Part shown: piece after piece, positions 40,571-51,097 of the stretch | Layout: each line of letters begins with the position of its first letter | How positions within the stretch are numbered: position 1 is the first letter of the stretch | Assembly: GCF_905475345.1 (NCBI RefSeq) | Contig: NC_066597.1 | Coordinates: 2,565,501 to 2,629,500 of the forward strand | From: Vespula vulgaris | Lineage: Eukaryota; Arthropoda; Insecta; Hymenoptera; Vespidae | Direction of reading: 5' to 3' | Length of the DNA stretch: 64,000 nucleotides | Program-made: the position numbers and the translations under genes | Notes under the pieces: model-generated | Database searches by the model: none | The model's input: the letters and a program-made list of their open reading frames with translations, nothing else | What the model was told of the DNA's origin: nothing

Positions 40571-40839
40571 ATACGTCTATATTCACATATACGCATCTAT
40601 ATACATAGATACTTCTATACACATAGACACACATATATTATTTTACGTATTTATTAAAAAAAAATTGATTTATTTAATTTATACCGAATAGGAAATAATT
40701 ATCTATTTTCTCATTATTCTAATTAATAAAATTTTGACTTTTGTGATCTTATATTTAATATTGTGTGCTATTTTTTATATACATGTATAATAAATATCGG
40801 AATAATTAATATTATCCTTGATTCAATAGGTACATGAAA

Positions 40840-41140
40840 TGGCGTCTTTTACACGAGCTACGGGGTCCACTTTGCTTCCTTGTTCGTGGTCTTATTGCCA
40901 TCTTGAATGTGTCGACAGGTTGCAACGGAAATTCGTCGTCCGCATAATCACAGGTAATTAGCATATTTTTTTCTAACGTATATCGTATCCATATATATCA
41001 ATCGATTCCTTAGACGCATATTCTAACATGTATTGTTCGTGAATCGTAGTACCATCTCATTTAGAAGATATTCGTGAAAATAAAATCGGTGTCTTATAGT
41101 GTCTCGGAGAGTATTACGTAATAGCTTTCTTAACGGTTTT
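40840..41140 (+). repeat. Duplicated block, copy 2 (exon-like end plus donor)
   Basis: Second copy of the block at 38870-39075: CTACGGGGTCCAC at 40859, donor GTAATTAGCA with exon end 40954, then CTAACGT and CTCGGAGA...ACGTAAT...GCTTT (41103-41130). It contains extra sequence before the donor that copy 1 lacks, with ATGGCG and GCCATCTT. Confidence 0.6.
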
Positions 41141-41228
41141 TTTCCTAAGTTTGTAACGTATTTCGTATTACATATATTCGATTTTTATATACGCGATGTA
41201 TATATGTAATATAAAAAAAACGTGAAAC

Positions 41229-41283
41229 ACGTACATCGCACACACATATCGCACACGCACATCGCACACGACATCGCACACGT
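41229..41283. repeat. ACATCGCACAC minisatellite
   Basis: Four short units built on CATCGCACAC with varying CA additions. Confidence 0.8.
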
Positions 41284-41600
41284 AGGGTATAGAACTCGAC
41301 ACACATTAACGACTAACGACGCTCATACTCTCCTAATACAATCTCGCATTCTTTAGCTTTCCTAGAATTCGACGAACTGGAAATAACAATAATAATGCGT
41401 AAATCAGTTTAGTACGCAGTCAATATTGTGGAAGTAATTCGATCTCCTTACAAGGACATAAAATGAGGCATAATAAAGTAAGATAGATAGTACTAGGTAT
41501 GTAAACAAGCAGGAGGCTCCAGATTTCCAAGAAACTCTATGACCGAGTAAGTACAAAATAAAAATAAACGTTCGAACTTCTTCAAGGGTAAAGAAAGATC

Positions 41601-41699
41601 TTTATTCCTATACTGTATTTCGACGAGTACACATTTACGAAAGCGGCGAGGTTTTATTCTCATACTATATTTCGAAGAGTACGCATTTACGAAAGCACC
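41601..41699. repeat. Two-copy direct repeat, about 54 bp
   Basis: TTATTC, ATACT, TATTTCGA, GAGTAC and CATTTACGAAAGC recur in the same order in two adjacent copies. Confidence 0.8.
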
Positions 41700-41889
41700 G
41701 ATTAAATTTCTTTTAAATTTATATTTTATTACATGGTGAACGTATATTAATTTAGATTTAATATGATAGGAAATTCCTTTTATTACATAGGTTAATATAG
41801 CAATTTATATACTTTTTAGGTTCTTTATAATCGAGTTTATTGTTACAGTTATTCTTTTATATTTTACAAATTTATAAGATTTTTATTAA

Positions 41890-42012
41890 CAATTGGGTCT
41901 CCGCATGCAGTTACCTCCTAGTGGTAAGACCTGGGCAATCGATGTTGCTTGGGATTGTATTTTAAGATACAAAGCAAGCACTATCGAGCAAACGGCTGCA
42001 TACTTTGGTACA
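41890..42012 (+). repeat. Duplicated block B, left copy
   Basis: It contains ATGCAG, ACCTCC, GTGGTAAGA, CTGGG, CTTG.GAT and then GCAAG.ACTA.CG.GC.AA.GGCTG.ATA. The same series in the same order is found at 50230-50372, 8.3 kb away. The text GTG|GTAAGA (donor at 41924) would be a strong splice donor, and the right copy has GTG|GTGAGA at the same place. The match continues past the donor, so the intron side is conserved as well. Confidence 0.7.
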
Positions 42013-42222
42013 TTTCAAAAGTATTTAGTTTTGAATATAATTTAAATTTTCAAAATTTATTAAAAATTCATTTTTAAGATATTCATTATAATTGATACTT
42101 TTATGACAAGTTCTTTGGTGATAAATTCTTTTATGTGTTACCTTCAGAAATGGTTTACAGAAAATGTTTTACTCTTTCTTATTCTACAATGTGTTGTTTG
42201 TTTCAGCTCCTCAATTTTTATA

Positions 42223-42810
42223 AATTATTAGAGTCAGTGTTTGCTCGTATCGTTGCTATTTATTTTTTTGCATTTGAAAAATTGATTAAATAAAATAAAA
42301 TTTAATATAAATTTGTGAATTAGAGTCAGTGTTAGTGCATATTCTACGTGATCCTGGGGCAGGATGCTCATCGTGCAAGGATCAACAAAGCTTTTGGGTA
42401 AATAAACTTTTTAAACGTTTTCTCAATAATTTCTATAACGCTTTATTATAATGATGATTGATACTAATATAATAAGTTTGTTTTTATTTTTGTTTTAGAT
42501 CATCATTATAAGTGTGTGCAAAAATCAGTGTGAATAAATCAGTGTTGTGATTGTGTGCAAAATATAAGTGTGAATAAATCAGTGTTGTATCGCTTAAATA
42601 AAAGAAAAATCGCGAAGTAGAAGCAGTGTTTGATTGCAATATTTTAATTTATTTATATAATTAAATAAATTGATTAAATAAAATTAGTAGATTCGGTATA
42701 AATTCGCGATGTAGAGTCAGTGTTTGTTCGTAATATTTTTGATTTATATCTAAATAAGCTTATCAAATAAAATTAAATTCAATGTATAAATCCGCGAATT
42801 AAAATCAGTG
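42223..42810 (+). repeat. GTCAGTGTT repeat family
   Basis: Units running from GAATTAGAGTCAGTGTT through TTTATTT to GATTAAATAAAAT recur at about 42231, 42323, 42625, 42711 and 42801 with much divergence. A shorter repeat (GTGTGAATAAATCAGTGTTGT) occurs at about 42526 and 42570. These lie within and between the candidate exons. Confidence 0.6.
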
Positions 42811-43275
42811 TTAGTGCATATTCATCGTCTTGGGGCAGGACGCTCATCGTGCAAGGACCAACATCAGCTCTGGGTAAATGTTTCTTTTTAAATGTTTTCT
42901 CAATAATTTTAAAGATTTTTTATAACGATTATACTAATAATTTTACTTTTTTTTTTTCAGCTCAAGTAAAAGAAGAATCATCGTCTTCCTGGAGCAGGAT
43001 GCTCATCGTGCAAAGGATCCACAAAGACTCCAGTAAGTAAATTTCTTTTTTAAACATTTCCTTAATAATTAAAAAAAATTTTTTCATTATAAAAACGATA
43101 CTAATAACTTTGCTTTTCTTACTTTTTCAGGATCATTGCAATCGTGCGCGTGGCAATTGATGGAGTATTGTATCGTTTAAATAAAATCAAAATCGCGAAT
43201 TAGAAGCACGTTCGTTCGTCAATTTAAATACATACGCGTCTCGCGACTTCAATTTTAGAAACATTTGTACTTAAA

Positions 43276-43300
43276 ATTGACTGCGTGCAAAGCAGTCAAT
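43276..43300 (+). other. Perfect 9-bp hairpin in candidate exon 4
   Basis: ATTGACTGC at 43276-43284 and its exact complement at 43292-43300 enclose a 7-base loop. In the transcript this would be a stable small stem-loop. Confidence 0.6.
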
Positions 43301-43710
43301 CATAGATTTTAGGGCTTGTTCGTAAAAAGTATTTCTTTTCAAACAGTCGCACAGGCTGTTCGCGTAGAGTCAGTGCATCATTGAAGATTATCGAGAAACT
43401 AATATTTTCTTTTTTCGTAGAAAAATATTGGTAAGTAAATTTGTAGATTCCATAGTTAATAATTTCACAATATTTTTATTACAATAAATTTAATAAAAAT
43501 TTATTTATTGTTCTTTTACAGATGATCATTGTGATCACACCTTCTCATTCTACAACGACGTTGAGCTTTCCATTGTCAACTTACTTCAATATCAACCTAC
43601 TCTGATGTCGACCTACCTTATTTTTAACTTTCTACGGATCAACTTTCTTCGATGATTGAACGGATCAATGCGAAGGAGTGTTTTGGAGCCATCAGAGAAC
43701 TTCTTAACTA

Positions 43711-46700
43711 GTGAGTGAACAAACTTTAAGTCCCTCCGGTGCTCAATCATGCCGAGGACAAAAGGTCCGAATCGGCACGAGTTACTGGTTGTAATTTTGT
43801 TAATAAATTATTGACGAGCATGACCATGAGTAATTCCTCTTTTGGACTTACACATGAGTGGTATATTTTTCCATTGTTTGTTGATTGTATGTTTATATCA
43901 GTTCAGGATAGGGTCTTCTTGTTTCATCGGTTCGAGTCGTTTAATTAACAGTGCAATTAATAAGCACTTTTTTGTTCGTATTTGCTCGTGATATTAGTGG
44001 GTGAAATCGGGCATTCATTACCCGATTTCGTCGAAAAAAGCATGTGATATGGTTTATGTCGCATGCATTGTTTCGTACCTAGTCTATTCAACTTAATCGG
44101 CTTACTTGGACATATCAATGTCAATATAGAAAAAAATGTACAAGAAGACAAACGCGACGGATAGATTCTGGAAAACAAATGGTGAATTATGATCTCATTT
44201 TCTAATTAGAACAGCCATTTGTTAAAAGGAATCGTCCGAGGTTTTTTCATTATTGTTACAAAAAATATTATTAAATAGTCGATCAATTTTGTTGGTAAAA
44301 AGAAAAGTCTCAATAGAGTCATTGGTTTTGAAAGAGAAAAGTCGAGTAGAGTCATTGCTTAAGAAACGAAGAGACTTGTAGAGTCATAGCTCGTAAACTC
44401 AAGAATATCTAAGTTAATCTATTTTTTAGACAGGATTTTCAGCTTCTAATGAACTAATTCCCGTTTCTCCCCCCGTGCCTTCTGCGTTCTCATGTATGCG
44501 TGTACCCAGGTGTACACGTATGGGTGAGAAACAGTTTGTACGGGTTTAGTTTTAAGTTCTCCCTTGGCGACTGTCGTTGCGTTGGTGATTGTGCCCGATG
44601 TATGGTTCATCTGTGTGTGCGTGTTAGGTGATGAATCGTATGTCGGTTCGCGATAACTTCTATATAAATACATGTCCTATTATTATATAACTAATATATT
44701 ATTAATAACGTTTTGTACGTAGTAGAATTATCAGACATTCTGAAAACTTTGAAATACTCGTATATTACTAGTATGTATATATGCTAGTATGTACTAGTAT
44801 TTTTGCCTTAGTCATTTACGCAATAATCATTAACCTTGACAGTCGATTACAGCAATTGGTACGTACCCACCTTAGTATGTAAGCTAGAAAAACGCGGTTG
44901 AGCTAGGGTGTCGGAGATGCCCCGGGGTATACTCTCTAGTGTAGGCTTTTGCACCCTGGCGGTATGTGAGAGAATCGTGGAGTGTATGTATTGGAATGAA
45001 TGTTTTGATATTTTGAAGTATGGGTTACAGGCAGGCAGGTAGCATATTTTTCTGTGTGAATGTGTTTAATTTTAAGTAGGAAGGGCCGGATAAACAAAAT
45101 ATCTCCACTCGGAAGTGGACCGTTCCGTATCCGGATATTTGCATAGTTTCAGCAAATTTTAGAATTATTCAGCATGTCTGTCTTTTTCTGATATTTTGCT
45201 GATGCTCTGTATTGCGTGATATATCAGTATCAAACAGTATAAAAGTCTTTAGAAATTCAACGCTTTTGAATTAACAAAGATTTTTGAACATGTTCGATAC
45301 TTAGTATTAAGTATATTAACACTTCGTACTCTCTCTCGTAATTTCCATAATATATATTTTGTTATCACGTATGGTAAAGTGAAAGTAGTAAAGATATAAA
45401 GTAAAAATGGTCGGATAAAAGAGTAAGACCATGATATGTATTGCAGATTTTATGATTTTTTTCGGTACTTTTTAATTCTTCAAATCCGAAGTGTTAATAA
45501 TAGGTTCATCGATCTGAATAAATATCTGCTTGGGCATTCGAGTAAATGTGTCTGTGTAAATGCGTACGGTTGGTGGATTATTTCGATCCATTGATCGTCC
45601 ACAGGCTAGGATAGTTCACGAAATGTATAATAAGCTTTTATTTTTCATTTTTTTTATACGTTGCACTTAGGGAATGCCATAAAGCAATGGTTAGGGCACG
45701 AAGCAAAGAAGAGGCTGTATGCCGAAGAGGCCTCCACTATATGTGGTTCAAGAGGGCAACTATCAACAATGAGTCATATTTCAAAGGATTGTAATATATT
45801 CTTTTGAAAATAACTCATACTCATATCTATTTTTCTTTTTTACCACGTTGTCATTCTGCTCGTCAGTAATAATTGTTATTATTTCAGATGTTGGACCATT
45901 TCGTCTCTTTGGCACATAAAGTTCGTAATTGAGTCATCTAACAAATGCACAAGTTTTTAATTAATTAAAGTCGAGAATACTTGGATTCGTGTATTATTAA
46001 ATTTTGAAGCTTCAATGAAATTATCTTTAATATTAAAGTAATTCACTTTTTTTGTTTTGTTTCTACAATCTTTAACTTTGATCGAATATTATTTGTAATT
46101 TCTAGTAAAATAATTATGAGTATAAAAGTAATTCTCATAATAATTAAAAAATGTTTTATTTTTATTAACAGTATAATATTAAAAATTTTTCAATTGCTTA
46201 AATATTATATGCTTTGACGTAAAGTCACGCATTTTAATTTAATCTTATTGCCATATAGGGAAATATTATGGATAGGGAATTAAATTGAAAAGTGCATTTA
46301 TATCACATTGGCACATCAAGTGGACGTGTTATATTTCATGCTTTTCACACATTGATTGTATGATTAATATATTTTCTTTTTGTTACAGGTGATCATCGTT
46401 GGATTTGCTAATATCAGTTATTTTCAATAGTTGTATTAGAATGCCTACTATTTAAGATATTAAAATGACTAGTATTTAAGATATATATATATATATATAA
46501 TATATATGCATTTCTGAAGGCAACTTATTATTGCTAATGATATTAAATATATTTTGATTAAATTTATTATTGTTAATGATATTAAACGAACATTAAATAT
46601 TATTTTTGTTTACTATGATTTTTTTAACGTTTGTTTTATAACATTTTGTTACAATGATTTTTAAAAATATAATTTCGTATATTTTTTGGGATGTACCAAA

Positions 46701-47219
46701 GACTGAAGATTTGTTGCATTTTTAAAATTTCTCAGATATCTTCTTTGAGTTTGTTATAATAGAATTATTATTTAATGTTATATTATTATTTAAAATTTTT
46801 AGTTAATTATATAAATTTAGTACTTATTATTTTTGTAATAAATGCAACATTTCTCATTATATAATTATCTATATTAATGAAATGTTTAATTATTGAAAAT
46901 ATATGTTTCAGGTGTGTAATCTCCATTGATGTGTGGATCTATGATAGTTTGGTTTGCTTTTTATATTCATTACATATGCTAGTATACAGAGAATAAAATT
47001 GCATAAAATATCAATATGATTTTATTCTATTTGTTTTTATGATTTATTGTATATACACTCTATTTTTTATGTTTTAGGTATTTCATAATGAGAATGAATG
47101 TAAATTTACATTGAAAGAGTAATATGAAAGTTAATCATTGCAATGTTGATAAAAAAATTAATAAAGAACAATTTCATATTATACAATATTTTACATATGG
47201 GTAAAGTATATTAGTAAGT
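43711..47219 (+). other. Continuation of the candidate noncoding locus
   Basis: No protein-coding gene. A three-copy direct repeat of about 33 bp is listed separately. GC-richer patches lie at about 44450-44660, 44890-45000 and 45660-45770. Acceptor-like sites followed by GTGATCAT (46389) and GTGTGTAA (46912) resemble the exon starts at 43131 and 43522. Confidence 0.4.
44300..44392. repeat. Three-copy direct repeat, about 33 bp
   Basis: GTAGAGTCAT-like cores at about 44314, 44347 and 44378, each preceded by a GAAAAGTC or GAGACTT group. Confidence 0.7.
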
Positions 47220-47220
47220 T

Positions 47221-48976
47221 CCTACTTTTTCTTCGATTAAGAATATTAGTTTTAAGGTTAATATAAGGCTTTTTAGTAAAGAAGAGATGAAAATTTCTTC
47301 GATTAAGAATATTTATTGCATGTTAATTCATTGGAGTATAATCGTAATGCATGATACATGATGCATGATGCATGATGCATGATGCACGGTGCACGATGCA
47401 CAGTGCACATTGGGATGCTTATGCTTTTACGCTTTGGCACAATTATTTTAATATATGCTATTAAGTTAGTTCTAGTTGTAAGCTTGCAACTTATTTTTAA
47501 GGTTAATATAAAGCTTTAGTAAAGAAGAAATGAAAATTTCTTCGATTAAGAATATTAGTTTTAAGGTTAATATAAGGCTTTTTAGTAAAGAAGAGATGAA
47601 AATTTCTTCGATTAAGAATATTAGTTTTAAGGTTAATATAAGGCTTTTTAGTAAAGAAGAGATGAAAATTTCTTCGATTAAGAATATTAGTTTTAAGGTT
47701 AATATAAGGCTTTTTAGTAAAGAAGAGATGAAAATTTCTTCGATTAAGAATATTAGTTTTAAGGTTAATATAAGGCTTTTTAGTAAAGAAGAGATGAAAA
47801 TTTCTTCGATTAAGAATATTAGTTTTAAGGTTAATATAAGGCTTTTTAGTAAAGAAGAGATGAAAATTTCTTCGATTAAGAATATTAGTTTTAAGGTTAA
47901 TATAAGGCTTTTTAGTAAAGAAGAGATGAAAATTTCTTCGATTAAGAATATTTATTGCATGTTAATTCATTGGAGTATAATCGTAATGCATGATACATGA
48001 TGCATGATGCATGATGCACGGTGCACGGTGCACAGTGCACATTGGGATGCTTATGCTTTTACGCTTTGGCACAATTATTTTAATATATGCTATTAAGTTA
48101 GTTCTAGTTGTAAGCTTGCAACTTATTTTTAAGGTTAATATAAGGCTTTAGTAAAGAAGAAATGAAAATTTCTTCGATTAAGAATATTAGTTTTAAGGTT
48201 AATATAAGGCTTTTTAGTAAAGAAGAGATGAAAATTTCTTCGATTAAGAATATTAGTTTTAAGGTTAATATAAGGCTTTTTAGTAAAGAAGAGATGAAAA
48301 TTTCTTCGATTAAGAATATTAGTTTTAAGGTTAATATAAGGCTTTTTAGTAAAGAAGAGATGAAAATTTCTTCGATTAAGAATATTAGTTTTAAGGTTAA
48401 TATAAGGCTTTTTAGTAAAGAAGAGATGAAAATTTCTTCGATTAAGAATATTAGTTTTAAGGTTAATATAAGGCTTTTTAGTAAAGAAGAGATGAAAATT
48501 TCTTCGATTAAGAATATTAGTTTTAAGGTTAATATAAGGCTTTTTAGTAAAGAAGAGATGAAAATTTCTTCGATTAAGAATATTTATTGCATGTTAATTC
48601 ATTGGAGTATAATCGTAATGCATGATGCATGATGCATGATGCACGGTGCACGGTGCACAGTGCACATTGGGATGCTTATGCTTTTACGCTTTGGCACAAT
48701 TATTTTAATATATGCTATTAAGTTAGTTCTAGTTGTAAGCTTGCAACTTATTTTTAAGGTTAATATAAGGCTTTAGTAAAGAAGAAATGAAAATTTCTTC
48801 GATTAAGAATATTAGTTTTAAGGTTAATATAAGGCTTTTTAGTAAAGAAGAGATGAAAATTTCTTCGATTAAGAATATTAGTTTTAAGGTTAATATAAGG
48901 CTTTTTAGTAAAGAAGAGATGAAAATTTCTTCGATTAAGAATATTAGTTTTAAGGATAACCTTATTTTTAAGGTTT
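47221..48976 (+). repeat. Higher-order repeat of 66-bp monomers
   Basis: A 66-bp monomer (ATGAAAATTTCTTCGATTAA onward) is arranged in larger units. Each large unit has a shortened monomer, six full monomers, a truncated one, and then a linker of about 200 bp that contains a 7-bp GATGCAT/GGTGCAC array. Corresponding first ATGs lie at 47530, 48162 and 48787, so the periods are 632 and 625 bp. A partial unit precedes (47221-47345) and a shortened unit of about three monomers ends the array. Because 66 is a multiple of three, an open frame runs through each block, with a 22-residue Lys/Ile/Ser-rich repeat. This is most simply a by-product. The copies are almost identical, so homogenisation is recent. 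Confidence 0.95.
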
Positions 48977-49055
48977 AACGCGAAATGACAGATCGGTTAA
49001 TTATCTGTCACTTAGTATTTAAGATAATTTAAAAAGCGTGGATATATATATTGAG

Positions 49056-49633
49056 TTGATTCACGAATGAGTGCCGTTAATTAAAACGGTATTCATTTAT
49101 GAATTAACACAATATTTTTTTTATAGTTACATAATCTTTTTTATATATATTGGATTGATTCATGAATGAATGTCGTTAGTTATAAAACGGCAATTATTTG
49201 TGAATTAACACAATATTTTTTTCAAAATTTCATAATCTTTTTTATATTTATATATATTGGATTAATTTATGAATGAATGTCGTTAGTTATAAAACGACAA
49301 TTATTTATGAATTAACAATATTTTTTTCAAAATCTCATAATCTTTTTTATATTTATATATATTGGATTAATTTATGAATGAATGTCGTTATTTATAAAAC
49401 GGCAATTATTTATGAATTAACACAATATTTTTTTCAAAATTTCATAATCTTTTTTATATTTATATATATTGGATTAATTTATGAATGAATGTCGTTAGTT
49501 ATAAAACGGCAATTATTTATGAATTAACACAATATTTTTTTCAAAATTTCATAATCTTTTTATATTTATATATATTGGATTAATTTATGAATGAATGTCG
49601 TTAGTTATAAAACGGCAATTATTTATGAATTAA
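49056..49633 (+). repeat. Tandem array of six hairpins, period about 106 bp
   Basis: Foldback units lie at 49056-49107, 49155-49208, 49262-49315, 49367-49420, 49474-49527 and 49580-49633. Each has a 23-position stem and a loop of about 6-8 bases. In copies 4-6, for example, 18 positions are Watson-Crick pairs, 4 are G-T (G-U in plus-strand RNA) and one is A-A. Between hairpins is AT-rich spacer with TTTTTTCAAAATTTCATAATC. The array lies just right of the higher-order repeat. Confidence 0.85.
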
Positions 49634-49984
49634 TACAATATTTTTTTCATAATTTTCTCAATTAGCTTATTTAACTTTTAAATTCCCAATTTTATATTTA
49701 TCAATAATATAACATACTAATCTTCAATTATAGATTTATCAGTAATATGATATATTAATCTCCAATTATAGATTTATCAATAATATAATATATCAATAAT
49801 ATAATCAATATAAATTAATATATCAATAATATAATATATTAATTATAAATGTAACTATATTAATTACAAATGTAACTATATTAATTATAAATGTAACATT
49901 AAATTGTAGTCATTAAATATATAAATACACATGTATTTTGTATATTCCCGGGATATGCAAATTATATGTAAAAAGTAATGTCAA

Positions 49985-50047
49985 GAGAGTTATATAGTAT
50001 TTTTGAAAGAGTTATATAGTATTTTTGAAAGAGTCATATAGTATTTT
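49985..50047. repeat. 24-bp direct repeat, 2.5 copies
   Basis: GAGTTATATAGTATTTTTGA units in tandem. The last copy has one change and is cut short. Confidence 0.85.
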
Positions 50048-50229
50048 AAATGATTAAAATTAATGATTAAATGATTGTTTTATTTTAATTAACGATTAAA
50101 TTAAATTTTTTAAATGATTAGTTTAAAAATCCACGCTTTTTCGCGGGTAGGTTAGGGAAGTCGCGGTTGATAAATTCTCTTTCGATTGCGATCGGATCGA
50201 TTGAAGGTTCATTAAACGCGACTTACAAG

Positions 50230-50372
50230 AATGTTGTTAGCCCGTGGATCTCCAGGTGCAGCAACCTCCACGTGGTGAGATCTGGGTCGGTATTACTTGC
50301 GATCTATCGAAATTTAATAAATCATATAACGCAAGTACTACCGGGCGAATGGCTGTATATTATTTCAGTATG
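50230..50372 (+). repeat. Duplicated block B, right copy
   Basis: The partner of 41890-42012, with GTGCAG, ACCTCC, GTGGTGAGA, CTGGG, CTTGCGAT, GCAAG.ACTA.CG and GGCTG.ATA in the same order. It lies in a GC-richer patch (50140-50350) that stands out from the AT-rich surroundings. The donor-like GTGAGA begins at 50275. An open frame of 85 codons crosses it but does not match the left copy's frames. Confidence 0.65.
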
Positions 50373-51012
50373 TTTCCAAAATGTTCTTTTCTCTCTAATA
50401 ATAGCTAAACATTATGCTACTTAAATATATTGCATATTGCTAATCATATTCGAACAGATAGATTAATTAGATAACATCATAAAATGAATTCTTAAGAAAA
50501 CATACTGAAGGTTTACAAATTAGTATTCGAATTTTTTGGAATGATACGATATTTAATTTTCGTGATACTTTCATTAACAATGACGTTATTTTCATATGAA
50601 ATAAATTTTCGATTAGTAAACTTCAAAATCTCGTTTATGAAATATTTAGAAACGATTTGATTTAGGAAACTTTAATTAAAGGCTATCGTATCGAAAGAAT
50701 ATGTTGCATGAAAATCAAGATAATTAGACGTCCAGTATGTTCACACGTTTTATTAATACAATTGATCGATCAGATCGATACGACGGCTTAGATCTCGGCA
50801 AAGTGTTGAAAGATTTTTAAATTCTCGTGACATTGGGTAAGACAGAAAAGGGTCTGGTTTAATAGGGTAAAGCTGTTTGTCATCGAACACGTTTAGCTTG
50901 GAGTTCAGCTGGTGGTTTAAAGGAACACGTCGAGTTCCTTTTATTATTTCCTTTCGAGGCTTTCTTTTGGTTCGCGTGACAGCCACGTTTCTAGAGACGT
51001 TCGTGAGACTCC

Positions 51013-51039
51013 TAACAGTTTACTCTCTCTTTTTTTCTT

Positions 51040-51092
<53 letters not shown>

Positions 51093-51097
51093 TTCTC
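51013..51097. repeat. (CT)n microsatellite
   Basis: CT tract with T-run interruptions, next to a GC-richer stretch at 50880-51010. Confidence 0.85.

Larger units (their letters stand above)
42207..43710 (+). ncRNA. Candidate multi-exon long noncoding RNA
   Basis: A chain of alternating acceptors and donors defines five exons: 42207-42397, 42499-42873, 42961-43032, 43131-43430 and 43522-43710. Acceptors are TTTGTTTCAG, TTTTGTTTTAG, TTTTTTTTTCAG, CTTTTTCAG and TTCTTTTACAG. Donors are GTAAAT, GTAAAT, GTAAGT, GTAAGT and GTGAGT. Introns are 87-101 bp, a normal size for insects. All frames contain stops, and no Met-initiated frame of useful size crosses the junctions, so a protein is not supported. 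Exons share duplicated cores (42354-42397, 42830-42873, 42976-43032) and several begin with a GATCAT-like text. Further acceptor-like sites at 45887, 46388, 46911 and about 47078 and exon-like donors at 38932 and 40955 suggest a longer transcript. This is an inference from splice signals; no known RNA was recognised. Confidence 0.45.

Noticed and set aside
47349..47410. GATGCAT/GGTGCAC heptamer array considered as a CRISPR-like or protein-site array
   Set aside because: Units are contiguous heptamers without spacers, in an animal genome; it is a microsatellite nested in the satellite linker.
47530..48000. 156-codon repetitive open frame, and its copy at 48162-48632
   Set aside because: It is a translation of the 66-bp repeat, whose length is a multiple of three. 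There is no signal peptide or cleavage-site pattern, and no splice context of a gene. The frame breaks in the linkers.
50167..50424. 85-codon frame across block B, right copy
   Set aside because: The left copy of the block does not preserve this frame, so the shared sequence is not under coding constraint.
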